This document shows, in pieces, positions 1 through 8,468 of a DNA stretch of 64,000 nucleotides (its first letter is position 1; the number at the start of each line of letters is the position of its first letter). The position numbers and the translations under genes are program-made. The notes beneath the pieces were generated by a model that was given only the letters and a program-made list of their open reading frames with translations, had not been told where the DNA came from and did no database searches. This DNA is from Megasphaera_A sueciensis (GTDB lineage Bacteria; Bacillota; Negativicutes; Veillonellales; Megasphaeraceae), in assembly GCF_050219315.1 (NCBI RefSeq), contig NZ_CP116939.1:1612001-1676000 (forward strand), read 5' to 3'.

Positions 1-874
1 TCGTCCGTTCAACCAAATCTGCTAACGTGTACACATTGGCACGTTTGAGACAATTAGATGCCCGCACGGATAAATCCAATACGTCGATTTTAATCTTTGT
101 AAGATCAACTTCAGGTTCTTCCGGTTCCTTGTCAGGATCCTTACTGGTAAATTCACCAGCAGCTTCATTAGCAGCTGGATCAGAAGCCAGTTCCTTGAAA
201 TATTCCAAATAGCTGACCATAATGGAAGATGCTTTTGCTACTGCATTTTCAGCAGTAATACTCCCATCTGTCCAAACTTCCAATGACAACGAATCATAGT
301 CCATTTCGTTGCCTACCCGGATATCGCCAATTTCATAATTCACCCGCGTAATAGGCGAAAAAATTGAATCGATAGGAATGACGCCAATCATATCGGTATC
401 CTTCTTATTTTTCGTAGAAGGAACATATCCTTTACCTCGTTCAATATGGGCAGTCAATCGAATATGAGCGTCCTTATCAAGAGTAGCAATATGAAGTTCC
501 GGGTTTAAAATTTCAATGTCTGAGCTTACTGCGAAATCATTTGCGGTTAATTCACATTCACCGGTTACGTCTACAATGATATCAGTTTCATCAATTCCAT
601 CATAGTTGAATTTTAAGCACATTTGCTTCAAATTCAAGATAATATCGGTTACATCTTCACGCACACCAGGAATCGTTGAAAATTCATGCAATACTCCATC
701 AATCTTAATGGAAGTAATTGCTACACCATCTAAAGACGATAAAAGGATACGCCGCAAACTGTTACCCAACGTGATTCCATAACCCCGATCAAGAGGTTCA
801 CATACGAATTTTCCATAGGTGTTGTCTTCGCTTCGTTCGACAACTTCAATCTTAAATTTATTATCATCTATCAT
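1..874 (-). CDS. rpoA: RNA polymerase alpha subunit, 3' end outside window
   Basis: Alpha subunit of RNA polymerase; its N-terminal domain dimerises and nucleates beta/beta' assembly and its C-terminal domain contacts DNA and activators. I translated the minus strand from an ATG at 874, preceded by GGGAGG nine bases upstream. The N-terminal part carries the family motif GYGITLGNSLRRILLSS (about residues 35-52). An acidic linker follows near residue 245, and the first helix of the C-terminal domain (VLDLSVRASNCLKRAN) lies close to the window edge. The visible 291 residues are uninterrupted; about 20-30 residues are missing off the left end. It follows rpsK after 52 bases with no rpsD between them. 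Confidence 0.95.
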   Translation of the reverse strand, partial: MIDDNKFKIEVVERSEDNTYGKFVCEPLDRGYGITLGNSLRRILLSSLDGVAITSIKIDGVLHEFSTIPGVREDVTDIILNLKQMCLKFNYDGIDETDIIVDVTGECELTANDFAVSSDIEILNPELHIATLDKDAHIRLTAHIERGKGYVPSTKNKKDTDMIGVIPIDSIFSPITRVNYEIGDIRVGNEMDYDSLSLEVWTDGSITAENAVAKASSIMVSYLEYFKELASDPAANEAAGEFTSKDPDKEPEEPEVDLTKIKIDVLDLSVRASNCLKRANVYTLADLVERT

Positions 875-926
875 TAGGAAAATCCTCCCATTTCAGAATC
901 AAATCAAATCGGTCAATTAGCAACGA

Positions 927-1316
927 TTAGACACGTCTGCGTTTTGGCGGACGGCAGCCATTATGCGGAATCGGAGTAACATCTTTAATGCTATTGACTT
1001 CCAATCCTGCTGCCTGTAAAGCACGAATAGCAGCTTCACGACCAGATCCAGGACCTTTTACAAATACTTCTACTTGATGAAGGCCATGTTCCATGGCTGC
1101 CTTTGCAGCCTGTTCAGCAGCCATCTGAGCAGCAAACGGTGTACTTTTACGAGACCCGCGGAAACCAAGGCCACCTGCGCTGGCCCACGAAAGTGCATTG
1201 CCCTTCGTATCACTGATGGTAACAATTGTATTATTAAAAGTAGAACGGATATGTGCTGCACCGGATTCTACATGTTTCTTTTCTTTCTTTTTATTGCTTC
1301 TTACGTTTTTAGCCAA
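927..1316 (-). CDS. rpsK: 30S ribosomal protein S11
   Basis: Small-subunit platform protein that binds 16S rRNA and lines the mRNA exit path. 129 residues, full family length, with the conserved HIRSTFNNTIVTISD near the N-terminus and a C-terminal DVTPIPHNGCRPPKRRRV tail. The start is TTG, placed by a GGAGG eleven bases upstream and by the typical MAKNVR beginning. It lies between rpsM (24-base gap) and rpoA in the alpha operon. Confidence 0.97.
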   Translation of the reverse strand: MAKNVRSNKKKEKKHVESGAAHIRSTFNNTIVTISDTKGNALSWASAGGLGFRGSRKSTPFAAQMAAEQAAKAAMEHGLHQVEVFVKGPGSGREAAIRALQAAGLEVNSIKDVTPIPHNGCRPPKRRRV

Positions 1317-1340
1317 GACCGTTTCCCTCCTTACTCAAAA

Positions 1341-1709
1341 TTATTTTTTATGACCTGCTATTGCTTTTCTCGGCCCCTTACGAGTCCGGGCATTTGTCTT
1401 TGTGCGTTGTCCACGAACAGGGAGCCCTGCACGATGACGTTTGCCACGATATGAATTGACTTCAATAAGTCGTTTAATATTTAAAGCATCTTCACGACGA
1501 AGATCGCCTTCTACTTTGTAATCAGCACCGATAACTTCACGGATTTTAGATACTTCATCTTCCGTCAAGTCGCGTATGCGCGTATCAGGGTTGACGCCTG
1601 TTTTCTTCAAAATTTTCTGGGAAGAAGAAAGGCCAATACCAAAAATGTAAGTCAAGCCAACTTCAACTCGTTTGTCACGTGGTAAATCCACACCGGCTAT
1701 ACGTGCCAT
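1341..1709 (-). CDS. rpsM: 30S ribosomal protein S13
   Basis: Small-subunit head protein contacting 16S rRNA, the P-site tRNA and the inter-subunit bridge. 122 residues. It opens MARIAGVDLPRDKRVEVGLT, carries the helix-two-turns-helix region in the middle, and ends in a basic tail with the motif RGQRTKTNARTRKGP. The ATG start has AGGAGG at a usual distance. It sits 22 bases after rpmJ, the standard Firmicutes order infA-rpmJ-rpsM-rpsK. Confidence 0.97.
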   Translation of the reverse strand: MARIAGVDLPRDKRVEVGLTYIFGIGLSSSQKILKKTGVNPDTRIRDLTEDEVSKIREVIGADYKVEGDLRREDALNIKRLIEVNSYRGKRHRAGLPVRGQRTKTNARTRKGPRKAIAGHKK

Positions 1710-1731
1710 CTATTCATCCACCTCCTATCTA

Positions 1732-1845
1732 TTAACCTTGTTTTTGTTTGTGTTTTGGATTTTCGCAAATAACCATAACACGGCCTTTGCGCTTAATGAT
1801 TTTGCATTTTTCGCAAATCTTCTTTACTGACGGTTTAACCTTCAT
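1732..1845 (-). CDS. rpmJ: 50S ribosomal protein L36
   Basis: Small zinc-ribbon protein of the large subunit. 37 residues, read directly from the minus strand (ATG at 1845, TAA at 1734-1732). It begins MKVKPSVKKICEKCKIIKRK and keeps the zinc ligands Cys11, Cys14, Cys27 and His32 of the zinc-binding type. AGGAGG precedes the start. It sits between infA and rpsM, where L36 is expected. Confidence 0.95.
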   Translation of the reverse strand: MKVKPSVKKICEKCKIIKRKGRVMVICENPKHKQKQG

Positions 1846-1869
1846 AATTAACCTCCTGCATAATCAATC

Positions 1870-2088
1870 TTACTTAAAGCGATACGTAATACGACCGCGA
1901 TTTAAATCGTACGGCGTCAATTCCATCGTAACTCTGTCACCTGGCAGGATACGTATAAAATTCATCCGCATTTTACCGGAAACATGAGCAAGAACAATAT
2001 GCCCGTTTTCCAATTTTACTTTAAACATGGCGTTAGGCAACGCTTCAACGACGATGCCTTCTACTTCAATGACATCTTCCTTAGACAT
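1870..2088 (-). CDS. infA: Translation initiation factor IF-1
   Basis: S1/OB-fold protein that occupies the 30S A site during initiation. 72 residues, exact family length, opening MSKEDVIEVEGIVVEALPNA and containing HVSGKMRMNFIRILPGDRV and the C-terminal GRITYRFK. Its ATG lies inside the end of the upstream KOW-domain gene (8-base overlap), so the two are probably translationally coupled. rpmJ follows after 24 bases. Confidence 0.97.
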   Translation of the reverse strand: MSKEDVIEVEGIVVEALPNAMFKVKLENGHIVLAHVSGKMRMNFIRILPGDRVTMELTPYDLNRGRITYRFK

Positions 2089-2371
2089 GTAATACCTCCC
2101 TAGTCATTTCATCCTTGGCCCGATTTAAGACTGACCGCACCCATTCATTGCTGATTCTGCAGGAAACAACATCCGATATGGCTGCGTTTGTCCCTACTAC
2201 GCGGAGATGCCGGTAATTTTTTTTCTTCGGCTTATCCAGATTGTACTTTCTACCGTCAGCAATCCATACATACGGATAATCCAATTTACCAACAACTACA
2301 TATAAACCTTTTTTATCTTTTCCTGCACAGCTTTCTACTACTGTACCGACTGGAATTGTAACTTTTTCCAT
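2081..2371 (-). CDS. KOW-domain RNA-binding protein (L14e-like)
   Basis: 96-residue basic protein with a KOW/SH3-like fold: the opening segment VTIPVGTVVESCAGKDKKG followed by YVVVGKLDYPYVWIADG is typical of the KOW-domain proteins that Firmicutes encode between map and infA. The family is thought to bind ribosomal RNA, but the exact role is not settled. Its ATG overlaps the map stop codon (TAATG) and its own end overlaps the infA start, so map, this gene and infA form one tightly coupled translation unit. Confidence 0.8.
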   Translation of the reverse strand: MEKVTIPVGTVVESCAGKDKKGLYVVVGKLDYPYVWIADGRKYNLDKPKKKNYRHLRVVGTNAAISDVVSCRISNEWVRSVLNRAKDEMTREVLHV

Positions 2372-3120
2372 TAAGACCTCAAGGTCAGGATTTCCGGACC
2401 ATTTTCAGTAATGGCTACTGTATGTTCAAAATGGGCTGCCGGTTTATTATCACGCGTTACAACGGTCCAGCCATTCTTTAATGAATGAACCTTCTCAGTC
2501 CCCATATTAATCATCGGTTCAATTGCCAAAACCAATCCCGATTCCAACAATTCACCATGACCGGCCAAACCATAATTTGGTACTTCCGGATCTTCGTGCA
2601 TGTCTGTTCCAATGCCATGCCCAACGTAATCACGCACTACACCATACCCAAATGATTCGGCATATTGCTGTACAGCATGTCCGATATCTCCCATATGATT
2701 CCCTACTACAGCCTGTTCAATACCCTTATAAAGGCATTCTTCAGTTACTTTTAAAAGCTGAAGCTTAGCATCGTCGACATGTCCGATAGGAAGTGTTACT
2801 GTCGAATCACCATGATAACCATTTTTGTTAACTACCAAATCAATACTGATTATATCGCCATCTTTGAGTTTTCGATGTCCAGGAATACCATGTACAACTT
2901 CTTCATTTACACTGGCACAAATGGTAGCCGGGTACCCATAATAACCTTTACAACTTGGAAATGCGCCTCGGCTGCGGATATATTCTTCACAGCGACGATC
3001 AAGCTCCCCTGTCGTAACACCGGGTTGTGCCAGTTTACGCATAAGTTCCAGCGCATCCGCTGTAATACGTCCGGCTTCGCGAATACACTCAATTTCATGC
3101 TTAGATTTCAAAATAATCAT
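2371..3120 (-). CDS. map: Methionine aminopeptidase, type I
   Basis: Removes the N-terminal methionine from nascent proteins; cytoplasmic dimetal enzyme. 249 residues, the short type Ia form with no N-terminal extension. Metal ligands are visible in order: Asp in SIDLVV, Asp in HGDSTVTLP, His in VGHGIGTDMHEDP, Glu in LAIEPMIN and the final Glu in HTVAITENGPE. It overlaps adk by 4 bases (ATGA), so translation is probably coupled. The adk-map pair inside the spc operon is standard. Confidence 0.96.
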   Translation of the reverse strand: MIILKSKHEIECIREAGRITADALELMRKLAQPGVTTGELDRRCEEYIRSRGAFPSCKGYYGYPATICASVNEEVVHGIPGHRKLKDGDIISIDLVVNKNGYHGDSTVTLPIGHVDDAKLQLLKVTEECLYKGIEQAVVGNHMGDIGHAVQQYAESFGYGVVRDYVGHGIGTDMHEDPEVPNYGLAGHGELLESGLVLAIEPMINMGTEKVHSLKNGWTVVTRDNKPAAHFEHTVAITENGPEILTLRS

Positions 3121-3770
3121 TTTTTACTCTTTTCAAGGCTTTCTACGATAGCCTTAAAGACTGCTTTCATTCCCTGCGTTCCATCAATTTCGATATACAG
3201 GTTAGAATTTTTATAATAATCAATAAGGGGCTTCGTTTGCGCTGCATATACAGTTAAGCGTTTTTTCACCGTGTCGGCTTTATCGTCGTCACGCTGATAT
3301 AATTCACCACCGCACTTATCACAAACACCGTGTACCTTTGCAGGCTTGAATGTTATATGGTACGTCGCCCCGCAGGAACGGCAAATTTGGCGGCCTGCTG
3401 TCCTCTGAATCAATTCTTCATCAGGGACGCTAATGTTCACAACTCCATCAAGCTTAATCCCTAAATCACTAAGAATAGCATCCAGTGACACCGCCTGCGC
3501 CGTCGTACGTGGAAACCCATCAAGGATAAATCCCTTTTTGCAGTCTTCTTTAGCCAGCCGTTCTTTTACAATACCTATTGTAACAGCATCTGGGACTAAT
3601 TGGCCATTATCCATATATTTTTTGGCTTCGAGTCCAAGCGGCGTTTGTTCTTTCACTGCCGCCCGGAACATATCACCCGTTGCAATCTGGGGAATACCAT
3701 ATTTTTCAATCAATTGTTCAGCCTGCGTACCTTTACCAGCACCCGGAGGCCCCATTAAAAGAATGTACAT
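3117..3770 (-). CDS. adk: Adenylate kinase (zinc-binding LID)
   Basis: Interconverts ATP + AMP and 2 ADP in the cytoplasm. 217 residues with the P-loop GPPGAGKGTQA at residues 7-17, the NMP-binding core and the DGFPRT motif near residue 85. The LID contains two Cys pairs (CRSC and CDKC, about residues 130-153), as in Gram-positive-type zinc-bearing adenylate kinases. It follows secY after 12 bases and overlaps map. Confidence 0.97.
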   Translation of the reverse strand: MYILLMGPPGAGKGTQAEQLIEKYGIPQIATGDMFRAAVKEQTPLGLEAKKYMDNGQLVPDAVTIGIVKERLAKEDCKKGFILDGFPRTTAQAVSLDAILSDLGIKLDGVVNISVPDEELIQRTAGRQICRSCGATYHITFKPAKVHGVCDKCGGELYQRDDDKADTVKKRLTVYAAQTKPLIDYYKNSNLYIEIDGTQGMKAVFKAIVESLEKSKK

Positions 3771-3782
3771 CCCAATTCCTCC

Positions 3783-5045
3783 TTATTTCATGAACCCTTG
3801 ATACTGTTTTGTCAGAACCAAAGATTCCGCCTGCTTCATTGTGTCAATAGCAACACCAACAACAATCAGCAGCGCTGTACCACCAAAATAAACACCTTGG
3901 ATTCCCGTAAGCCACCCGATAAAGTTCGGAAGGATCGCGATAAACGCCAAGAAAAATGCACCGGCAAGAGTAATTCTCGTCATAATTCTATCAATATACG
4001 TTGCCGTCGGTTTGCCTGGTCGTATACCAGGAATAAATCCACCGTATTTCTGCATATTTTCAGTCATTTGCGGTATGTTCAGCGTAATAGCCGTATAGAA
4101 ATAAGTAAAGAAAATGATCAGAAAAGCGTAAATAATTGTATTGCTAATTGTACCCCAAGCAAAGAAACTCGCCAACGTCTGTACCCAGCCGATTTGAACA
4201 AATTGACCGATGGTAATCGGAAACATAAGTACAGAAGAAGCAAAAATGATGGGAATAACGCCCGCCTGATTTACTTTCAACGGAATATGTGTCGTGTGCC
4301 CGCCATACATTTTTCGTCCAACAATTCGTTTCGCATATTGAACGGAAACACGACGCGTACCTTGCGTCACTTCTACAACAACGACAATCATTAAAATAGC
4401 AATGACCGCAAACAACAAGGCTTGGAAAATATTGATTGTTCCTGCCTGAATATACTTATAAACTGTTACCGCTCCATCAGGAAAGCGTGCTACGATACCG
4501 GCAAAGATAATAAGAGAAATCCCATTACCAATACCACCGGCTGTAATCTGGTCACCCAGCCACATGAGAAAACAAGTTCCAGCTGTTAATATGATAGAAA
4601 TCATCAATACCATAGCCCAACTGTTATCAACAAGAGCATTGTTGACCTTAAGCGCATAACTCATGGCAAATGCCTGTATAAAGCCAAGAAAAACCGTACC
4701 ATAACGCGTAACCTTTTGAATCTTTTCGCGGCCGTCTTGGTTATCTTTTGCCCACTGTTCAAACGTAGGCACTACAGATGTCAACAGCTGCATAATAATG
4801 GACGCGTTGATATATGGCGTAATGCTCATGGCCAATACAGAGAATTTACTGAGGGCCCCGCCTGAAAACAAGTCCAACAATCCGAACAAGTTACCACTGC
4901 TGAATAAGTTTTCGATTACAGAGGAGTCCACTCCGGGAACCGGAATGTGGACACCAAGTCGAAAGATTACAAACATAATCAGCGTAAACACCGCACGCTT
5001 ACGGAGTTCCGCAACATGTATGATGTTCGAGAGGCCTTCTAACAA
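3783..5045 (-). CDS. secY: Protein translocase subunit SecY
   Basis: Channel-forming core of the Sec translocon in the cytoplasmic membrane. 420 residues with ten predicted membrane helices, the plug-region motif NLFSGGALSKFSVLAMSITPYI after helix 1 and the conserved GIRPGKPTATYID loop (about residue 335) that contacts SecA/ribosomes. The start is TTG directly after the rplO stop (TAATTG), with GAGGTGAT inside the end of rplO as ribosome-binding site, which implies coupling. Confidence 0.96.
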   Translation of the reverse strand: MLEGLSNIIHVAELRKRAVFTLIMFVIFRLGVHIPVPGVDSSVIENLFSSGNLFGLLDLFSGGALSKFSVLAMSITPYINASIIMQLLTSVVPTFEQWAKDNQDGREKIQKVTRYGTVFLGFIQAFAMSYALKVNNALVDNSWAMVLMISIILTAGTCFLMWLGDQITAGGIGNGISLIIFAGIVARFPDGAVTVYKYIQAGTINIFQALLFAVIAILMIVVVVEVTQGTRRVSVQYAKRIVGRKMYGGHTTHIPLKVNQAGVIPIIFASSVLMFPITIGQFVQIGWVQTLASFFAWGTISNTIIYAFLIIFFTYFYTAITLNIPQMTENMQKYGGFIPGIRPGKPTATYIDRIMTRITLAGAFFLAFIAILPNFIGWLTGIQGVYFGGTALLIVVGVAIDTMKQAESLVLTKQYQGFMK

Positions 5046-5486
5046 TTAGATCACCTCTACCTTACCACCAGCTGCTTCAATTTTCTGTTGCGCCGACTTA
5101 GTAAAACCTTGAGCTTGAACAGTCAGAGATTTTTCTAAATCTCCGTTACCCAAGATACGGATACCGTCGCGAACATTTTTTAGAATACCTGCTTCAACCA
5201 AAGCAACGGGATCAACCGTAACACCGTTTTCAAAACGATTCAAAACAGAAACGTTAATTTCGGCATACTGTTTGGCAAAAACATTTTTGAAACCACGTTT
5301 TGGGAGCAACCGATACAACGGCATCTGGCCACCTTCAAAGCCCGGACGTGTACCACCGCCACTACGGGAGTTTTGCCCTTTCATGCCTTTGCCGGCAGTT
5401 TTACCGTTACCGGAACCCAAACCACGGCCAATGCGAGTCCGTTTTTTTGTCGAACCCGGAACAACACTCATTTCATGAAGTTTCAT
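5046..5486 (-). CDS. rplO: 50S ribosomal protein L15
   Basis: Late-assembly large-subunit protein binding 23S rRNA. 146 residues, starting MKLHEMSVVPGSTKKRTRIG, with the long Gly/Arg-rich extension GSGNGKTAGKGMKGQNSRSG and the RLPKRGFKN-type motif (here LLPKRGFKNVF). Its end abuts secY with no gap; rpmD lies 20 bases upstream. Confidence 0.97.
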   Translation of the reverse strand: MKLHEMSVVPGSTKKRTRIGRGLGSGNGKTAGKGMKGQNSRSGGGTRPGFEGGQMPLYRLLPKRGFKNVFAKQYAEINVSVLNRFENGVTVDPVALVEAGILKNVRDGIRILGNGDLEKSLTVQAQGFTKSAQQKIEAAGGKVEVI

Positions 5487-5506
5487 TCAGCGCACCTCCT
5501 TCTATA

Positions 5507-5686
5507 TTAAATTTCTTCTACAGTTACTAAATGTCTTACTTTATGAAGCATCCCATTAATCTGAGGGGTAGCTTCCTTAATTACTTGCGAATTTGTCTTA
5601 TGAAGCCCAAGAGCTATAACTGTTGCACGCTGGTCCTGAGGACGCCCGGCAACACTCTTGGTAAGAGTAATTTTTACCTGAGCCAT
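5507..5686 (-). CDS. rpmD: 50S ribosomal protein L30
   Basis: Small large-subunit protein of 59 residues in the bacterial short form (AQVKITLTKSVAGRPQDQRA...). The reading frame is open eight codons further upstream, but the ATG at 5686 is chosen because GGAGGAT sits at the right distance and because MAQVKITL matches the family N-terminus. It lies 17 bases after rpsE. Confidence 0.95.
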   Translation of the reverse strand: MAQVKITLTKSVAGRPQDQRATVIALGLHKTNSQVIKEATPQINGMLHKVRHLVTVEEI

Positions 5687-5703
5687 TACGTATAATCCTC
5701 CTC

Positions 5704-6207
5704 TTAACAACCGTAAATTTCTTCTACAGTCTTACCACGGAGTTCAGCTACCTTATTAACATCTTTAAGTTCGCTTAAACCAGTCAAGGTTGCCTGTACC
5801 ATATTGTTCGGGTTAGAGGAACCAAGAGATCTTGTAAGAATATTACGAACACCTGCCAATTCCAATACGGCACGAACAGGGCCACCAGCAATAACACCGG
5901 TACCTTCAGCAGCCGGTTTCAAAAGAACTTTACCGGCCCCAAATACACCTGTTATTTCGTGAGGAATAGTACCATTCTTAAGAGGAACAAAAATCATATT
6001 CTTCTTAGCATCTTCGACACCTTTACGGATAGCTTCGGGAACTTCGCCGGCTTTACCTAATCCTGCGCCCACTTTACCATTGCCGTCTCCGACAACTACA
6101 AGAGCACTGAAGGAAAAACGACGGCCGCCTTTTACTACTTTAGCTACACGGTTGATAAATACTACATTTTCCTGCAAATCACTTGCTTCACGGTCATTTC
6201 TAGCCAT
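5704..6207 (-). CDS. rpsE: 30S ribosomal protein S5
   Basis: Small-subunit protein with an N-terminal dsRNA-binding-like domain and a C-terminal S5 fold; it affects translational accuracy. 167 residues with VVKGGRRFSFSALVVVGDGN (about residues 24-43) and GPVRAVLELAGVRNILTRSLGS later. The start ATG has GGAGGAAATAAC upstream. It lies between rplR and rpmD. Confidence 0.97.
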   Translation of the reverse strand: MARNDREASDLQENVVFINRVAKVVKGGRRFSFSALVVVGDGNGKVGAGLGKAGEVPEAIRKGVEDAKKNMIFVPLKNGTIPHEITGVFGAGKVLLKPAAEGTGVIAGGPVRAVLELAGVRNILTRSLGSSNPNNMVQATLTGLSELKDVNKVAELRGKTVEEIYGC

Positions 6208-6224
6208 GTGTTATTTCCTCCTTA

Positions 6225-6587
6225 TTAGAATTTTAAGCCTGCTTCACGAGCACCGTCAGCCAAAGAAGCTACACGGCCGTGATATACATACCCGCTGCGG
6301 TCGAAAATGACCGTAGTGATACCTTTTTCCAATGCACGTTCGCCAACAAGTTTACCAACTAACTTAGCCACTGCAGCGTTGCCACCGTAAGCGGCCTGTT
6401 CTTTGATCACCTTATCCAAAGAGCTGGCAGATACAAGTGTAACACCCTTTTCGTCATCAATAATCTGTGCATAAATATTGGAAAGGCTGCGGAAAACGTT
6501 CAAACGCGGACGTTCTGCCGTGCCAACTATGTTTTTACGTATACGCCAATGACGCTTTACACGAATTACATTCTTACTAGCCTTCAA
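6225..6587 (-). CDS. rplR: 50S ribosomal protein L18
   Basis: Binds 5S rRNA and attaches it to the large subunit. Contains RIRKNIVGTAERPRLNVFRS and the C-terminal FDRSGYVYHGRVASLADGAR. The open frame extends to a GTG at 6596, but AAAGGAG overlaps that GTG. The TTG at 6587 sits eight bases after AAGGAG and yields the typical 120 residues, so I chose it. Confidence 0.93.
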   Translation of the reverse strand: MKASKNVIRVKRHWRIRKNIVGTAERPRLNVFRSLSNIYAQIIDDEKGVTLVSASSLDKVIKEQAAYGGNAAVAKLVGKLVGERALEKGITTVIFDRSGYVYHGRVASLADGAREAGLKF

Positions 6588-6628
6588 GGAATTCACTCCT
6601 TTCTTCTATTTAAAACTTAAAACGTTAA

Positions 6629-7171
6629 TTATTTTTTCAAACCGGCTTTACCAGCCTTACGACGAACATGTTCGCCCACATATCTGATACCCTTGCCCTT
6701 ATACGGTTCAGGTAAGCGATATCCGCGGATTTTGGCAGCAAATTCACCAACATGTTCTTTATTTGCACCGGAAATAATAATTGATGTTGCTGATGGGCAT
6801 TCAACGCTAATGCCTTCCGGGGCATCTAATTCCAACGGGTGGGAAAAACCAAGAGTCAAGGCCAATTTTTTACCTTTCATCTGTGCTCTGTATCCTACCC
6901 CTTGAATTTCCAATTCCTTCTTAAAACCATCGGTAACACCGACAACCATATTATGGATCAGTGCACGAGTCAAACCGTGGAGTGCACGGTGTTGTTTTTC
7001 TTCAGAAGGACGTTCAACGGTAATAACATTGTCTTGTATATTAACCTTCATATCCTGGTGGAGTGTACGGGTTAATTCGCCTTTCGGGCCTTTTACTGCA
7101 ATAAACTGGCCATCTAAGGTTACCTTTACGCCTGCCGGGATATCAATAGGCATTCTACCAATTCGTGACAT
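6629..7171 (-). CDS. rplF: 50S ribosomal protein L6
   Basis: Large-subunit protein near the factor-binding site. 180 residues with two duplicated L6 domains; ends with the conserved RLPEPYKGKGIRYVGEHVRR. An in-frame extension of 15 codons exists upstream, but MSRIGRMPIDIPAGV preceded by GGAGGTG marks ATG 7171 as the start. Confidence 0.97.
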   Translation of the reverse strand: MSRIGRMPIDIPAGVKVTLDGQFIAVKGPKGELTRTLHQDMKVNIQDNVITVERPSEEKQHRALHGLTRALIHNMVVGVTDGFKKELEIQGVGYRAQMKGKKLALTLGFSHPLELDAPEGISVECPSATSIIISGANKEHVGEFAAKIRGYRLPEPYKGKGIRYVGEHVRRKAGKAGLKK

Positions 7172-7190
7172 ATTGACACCTCCAAATAAT

Positions 7191-7583
7191 TTACCAGACG
7201 TAAGCGATAACTTCACCGCCCAAACCTAGTTTACGAGCTTTTTTATCGCTCATAACACCTTGGGACGTGGAAATAACCGCAATTCCCAAACCACCGAGAA
7301 CACGTGGAAGTTCTTCCTGTTTTGCATATACACGCAAACCCGGTTTGGAAATTCTCTTGATGCCGGTAATAACTTTTTCTTTATTTGAACCATATTTCAA
7401 CGTAACTTTTAACGTTTTGCCTTCATTTACAGACTCGTAATTTTTCACGAAACCTTCTTCTTTCAAAATATCAAGCACGGCAGCTTTCATCGTCGAAGCA
7501 GGCATTTCTACTTTTTCGTGATATGCCGAGTTAGCGTTACGGATTCTGGTGAGCATATCCGCAATCGGATCGGACATTACCAT
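7191..7583 (-). CDS. rpsH: 30S ribosomal protein S8
   Basis: Binds the central domain of 16S rRNA; in enterobacteria its homologue also represses spc translation. 130 residues beginning MVMSDPIADMLTRIRNAN and ending in the typical GVMSDKKARKLGLGGEVIAYVW. MV at 7583 is kept because this beginning is usual in Firmicutes S8 and a GGAGG lies upstream. 29 bases separate it from rpsN. Confidence 0.97.
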   Translation of the reverse strand: MVMSDPIADMLTRIRNANSAYHEKVEMPASTMKAAVLDILKEEGFVKNYESVNEGKTLKVTLKYGSNKEKVITGIKRISKPGLRVYAKQEELPRVLGGLGIAVISTSQGVMSDKKARKLGLGGEVIAYVW

Positions 7584-7612
7584 AATCTAAAAACCTCCCT
7601 CCATTAATCGAG

Positions 7613-7882
7613 TTACCAACTGGCCTTTTTAACGCCAGGAATCTGTCCCTTATAAGCCAATTCACGGAACGTAATACGGCAGATACCAAATTTACGCATA
7701 TAACCGTGAGGACGACCGGTTACCTGGCAACGATTGTGCAGGCGCACCGGAGAAGCATTGGCAGGCAGCTTAGAAAGTGCTTCATAATCACCCTTTGCCT
7801 TCAGTTCAGCACGGAGCTTCGCATAGCGGGCAACCATTTTTTCACGTTTTTTTTCACGTTCAAGCATAGACTTCTTTGCCAT
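7613..7882 (-). CDS. rpsN: 30S ribosomal protein S14, zinc-independent long form
   Basis: Small-subunit head protein. 89 residues: this is the long C-minus form. Where the 61-residue zinc form carries CxxC...CxxC it has VRLHNRCQVTGRPHGYMRK and lacks paired cysteines. Ends with ELAYKGQIPGVKKASW. The location between rplE and rpsH is the ancestral place. Many Firmicutes carry the zinc form here. Confidence 0.95.
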   Translation of the reverse strand: MAKKSMLEREKKREKMVARYAKLRAELKAKGDYEALSKLPANASPVRLHNRCQVTGRPHGYMRKFGICRITFRELAYKGQIPGVKKASW

Positions 7883-7897
7883 GTATGTATTTCCTCC

Positions 7898-8440
7898 TTA
7901 TTGCTTTTCAAAAGGCATGCCCATCAACGTCAACATATAACGGCTTTCTTCGTCCGTTTCAGCTGTTGTAACGATGGTAATATCCATGCCACGGGCTTTA
8001 TCAATTTTATCATATTCAATTTCCGGGAAAATCAATTGTTCCTTCAAACCGAGTGTATAATTACCACGACCATCGAACCCGGTAGCGCTTACGCCGTGAA
8101 AATCACGAACGCGAGGCAAAGACAAGTTCATCAATTTATCAAGGAATTCATACATACGTTGTCCTCGCAATGTAACTTTGCACCCAAGGGGCATTCCTTC
8201 ACGAATTTTAAACGCCGCAATAGATTTCTTTGCTTTCGTAATAATCGGTTTCTGACCGGAAATGATAGTCATATCACTTGCAGCAGCATCCAAAGCTTTG
8301 GAATTAGTAACAGCTTCACCAATAGCCATATTGATAACGACCTTCGTAATCTTAGGAATCTGCATAACATTTTTATAACTGTATTTTTCCTGTAATCCTT
8401 TCACAACCTCGGAAAGGTATTTGTCTTTTAATCTGGACAC
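7898..8440 (-). CDS. rplE: 50S ribosomal protein L5
   Basis: Binds 5S rRNA in the central protuberance. Contains PKITKVVINMAIGEAVTNSK, GMPLGCKVTLRGQRMYEFL and LPRVRDFHGVSA-type motifs. The frame is open to a TTG at 8446. GTG 8440, eight bases after GGGAGGG, gives MSRLKDKYLSEVV and the normal length of 180 residues, so I prefer it. Confidence 0.95.
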   Translation of the reverse strand: MSRLKDKYLSEVVKGLQEKYSYKNVMQIPKITKVVINMAIGEAVTNSKALDAAASDMTIISGQKPIITKAKKSIAAFKIREGMPLGCKVTLRGQRMYEFLDKLMNLSLPRVRDFHGVSATGFDGRGNYTLGLKEQLIFPEIEYDKIDKARGMDITIVTTAETDEESRYMLTLMGMPFEKQ

Positions 8441-8468
8441 TCTCAAGGCCCTCCCTTCTTCTTATATA

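Noticed and set aside
1074..1454. 126-codon plus-strand frame opposite rpsK/rpsM
   Set aside because: It is antisense to two intact ribosomal protein genes, has no ribosome-binding site and no recognisable motif; a shadow frame.
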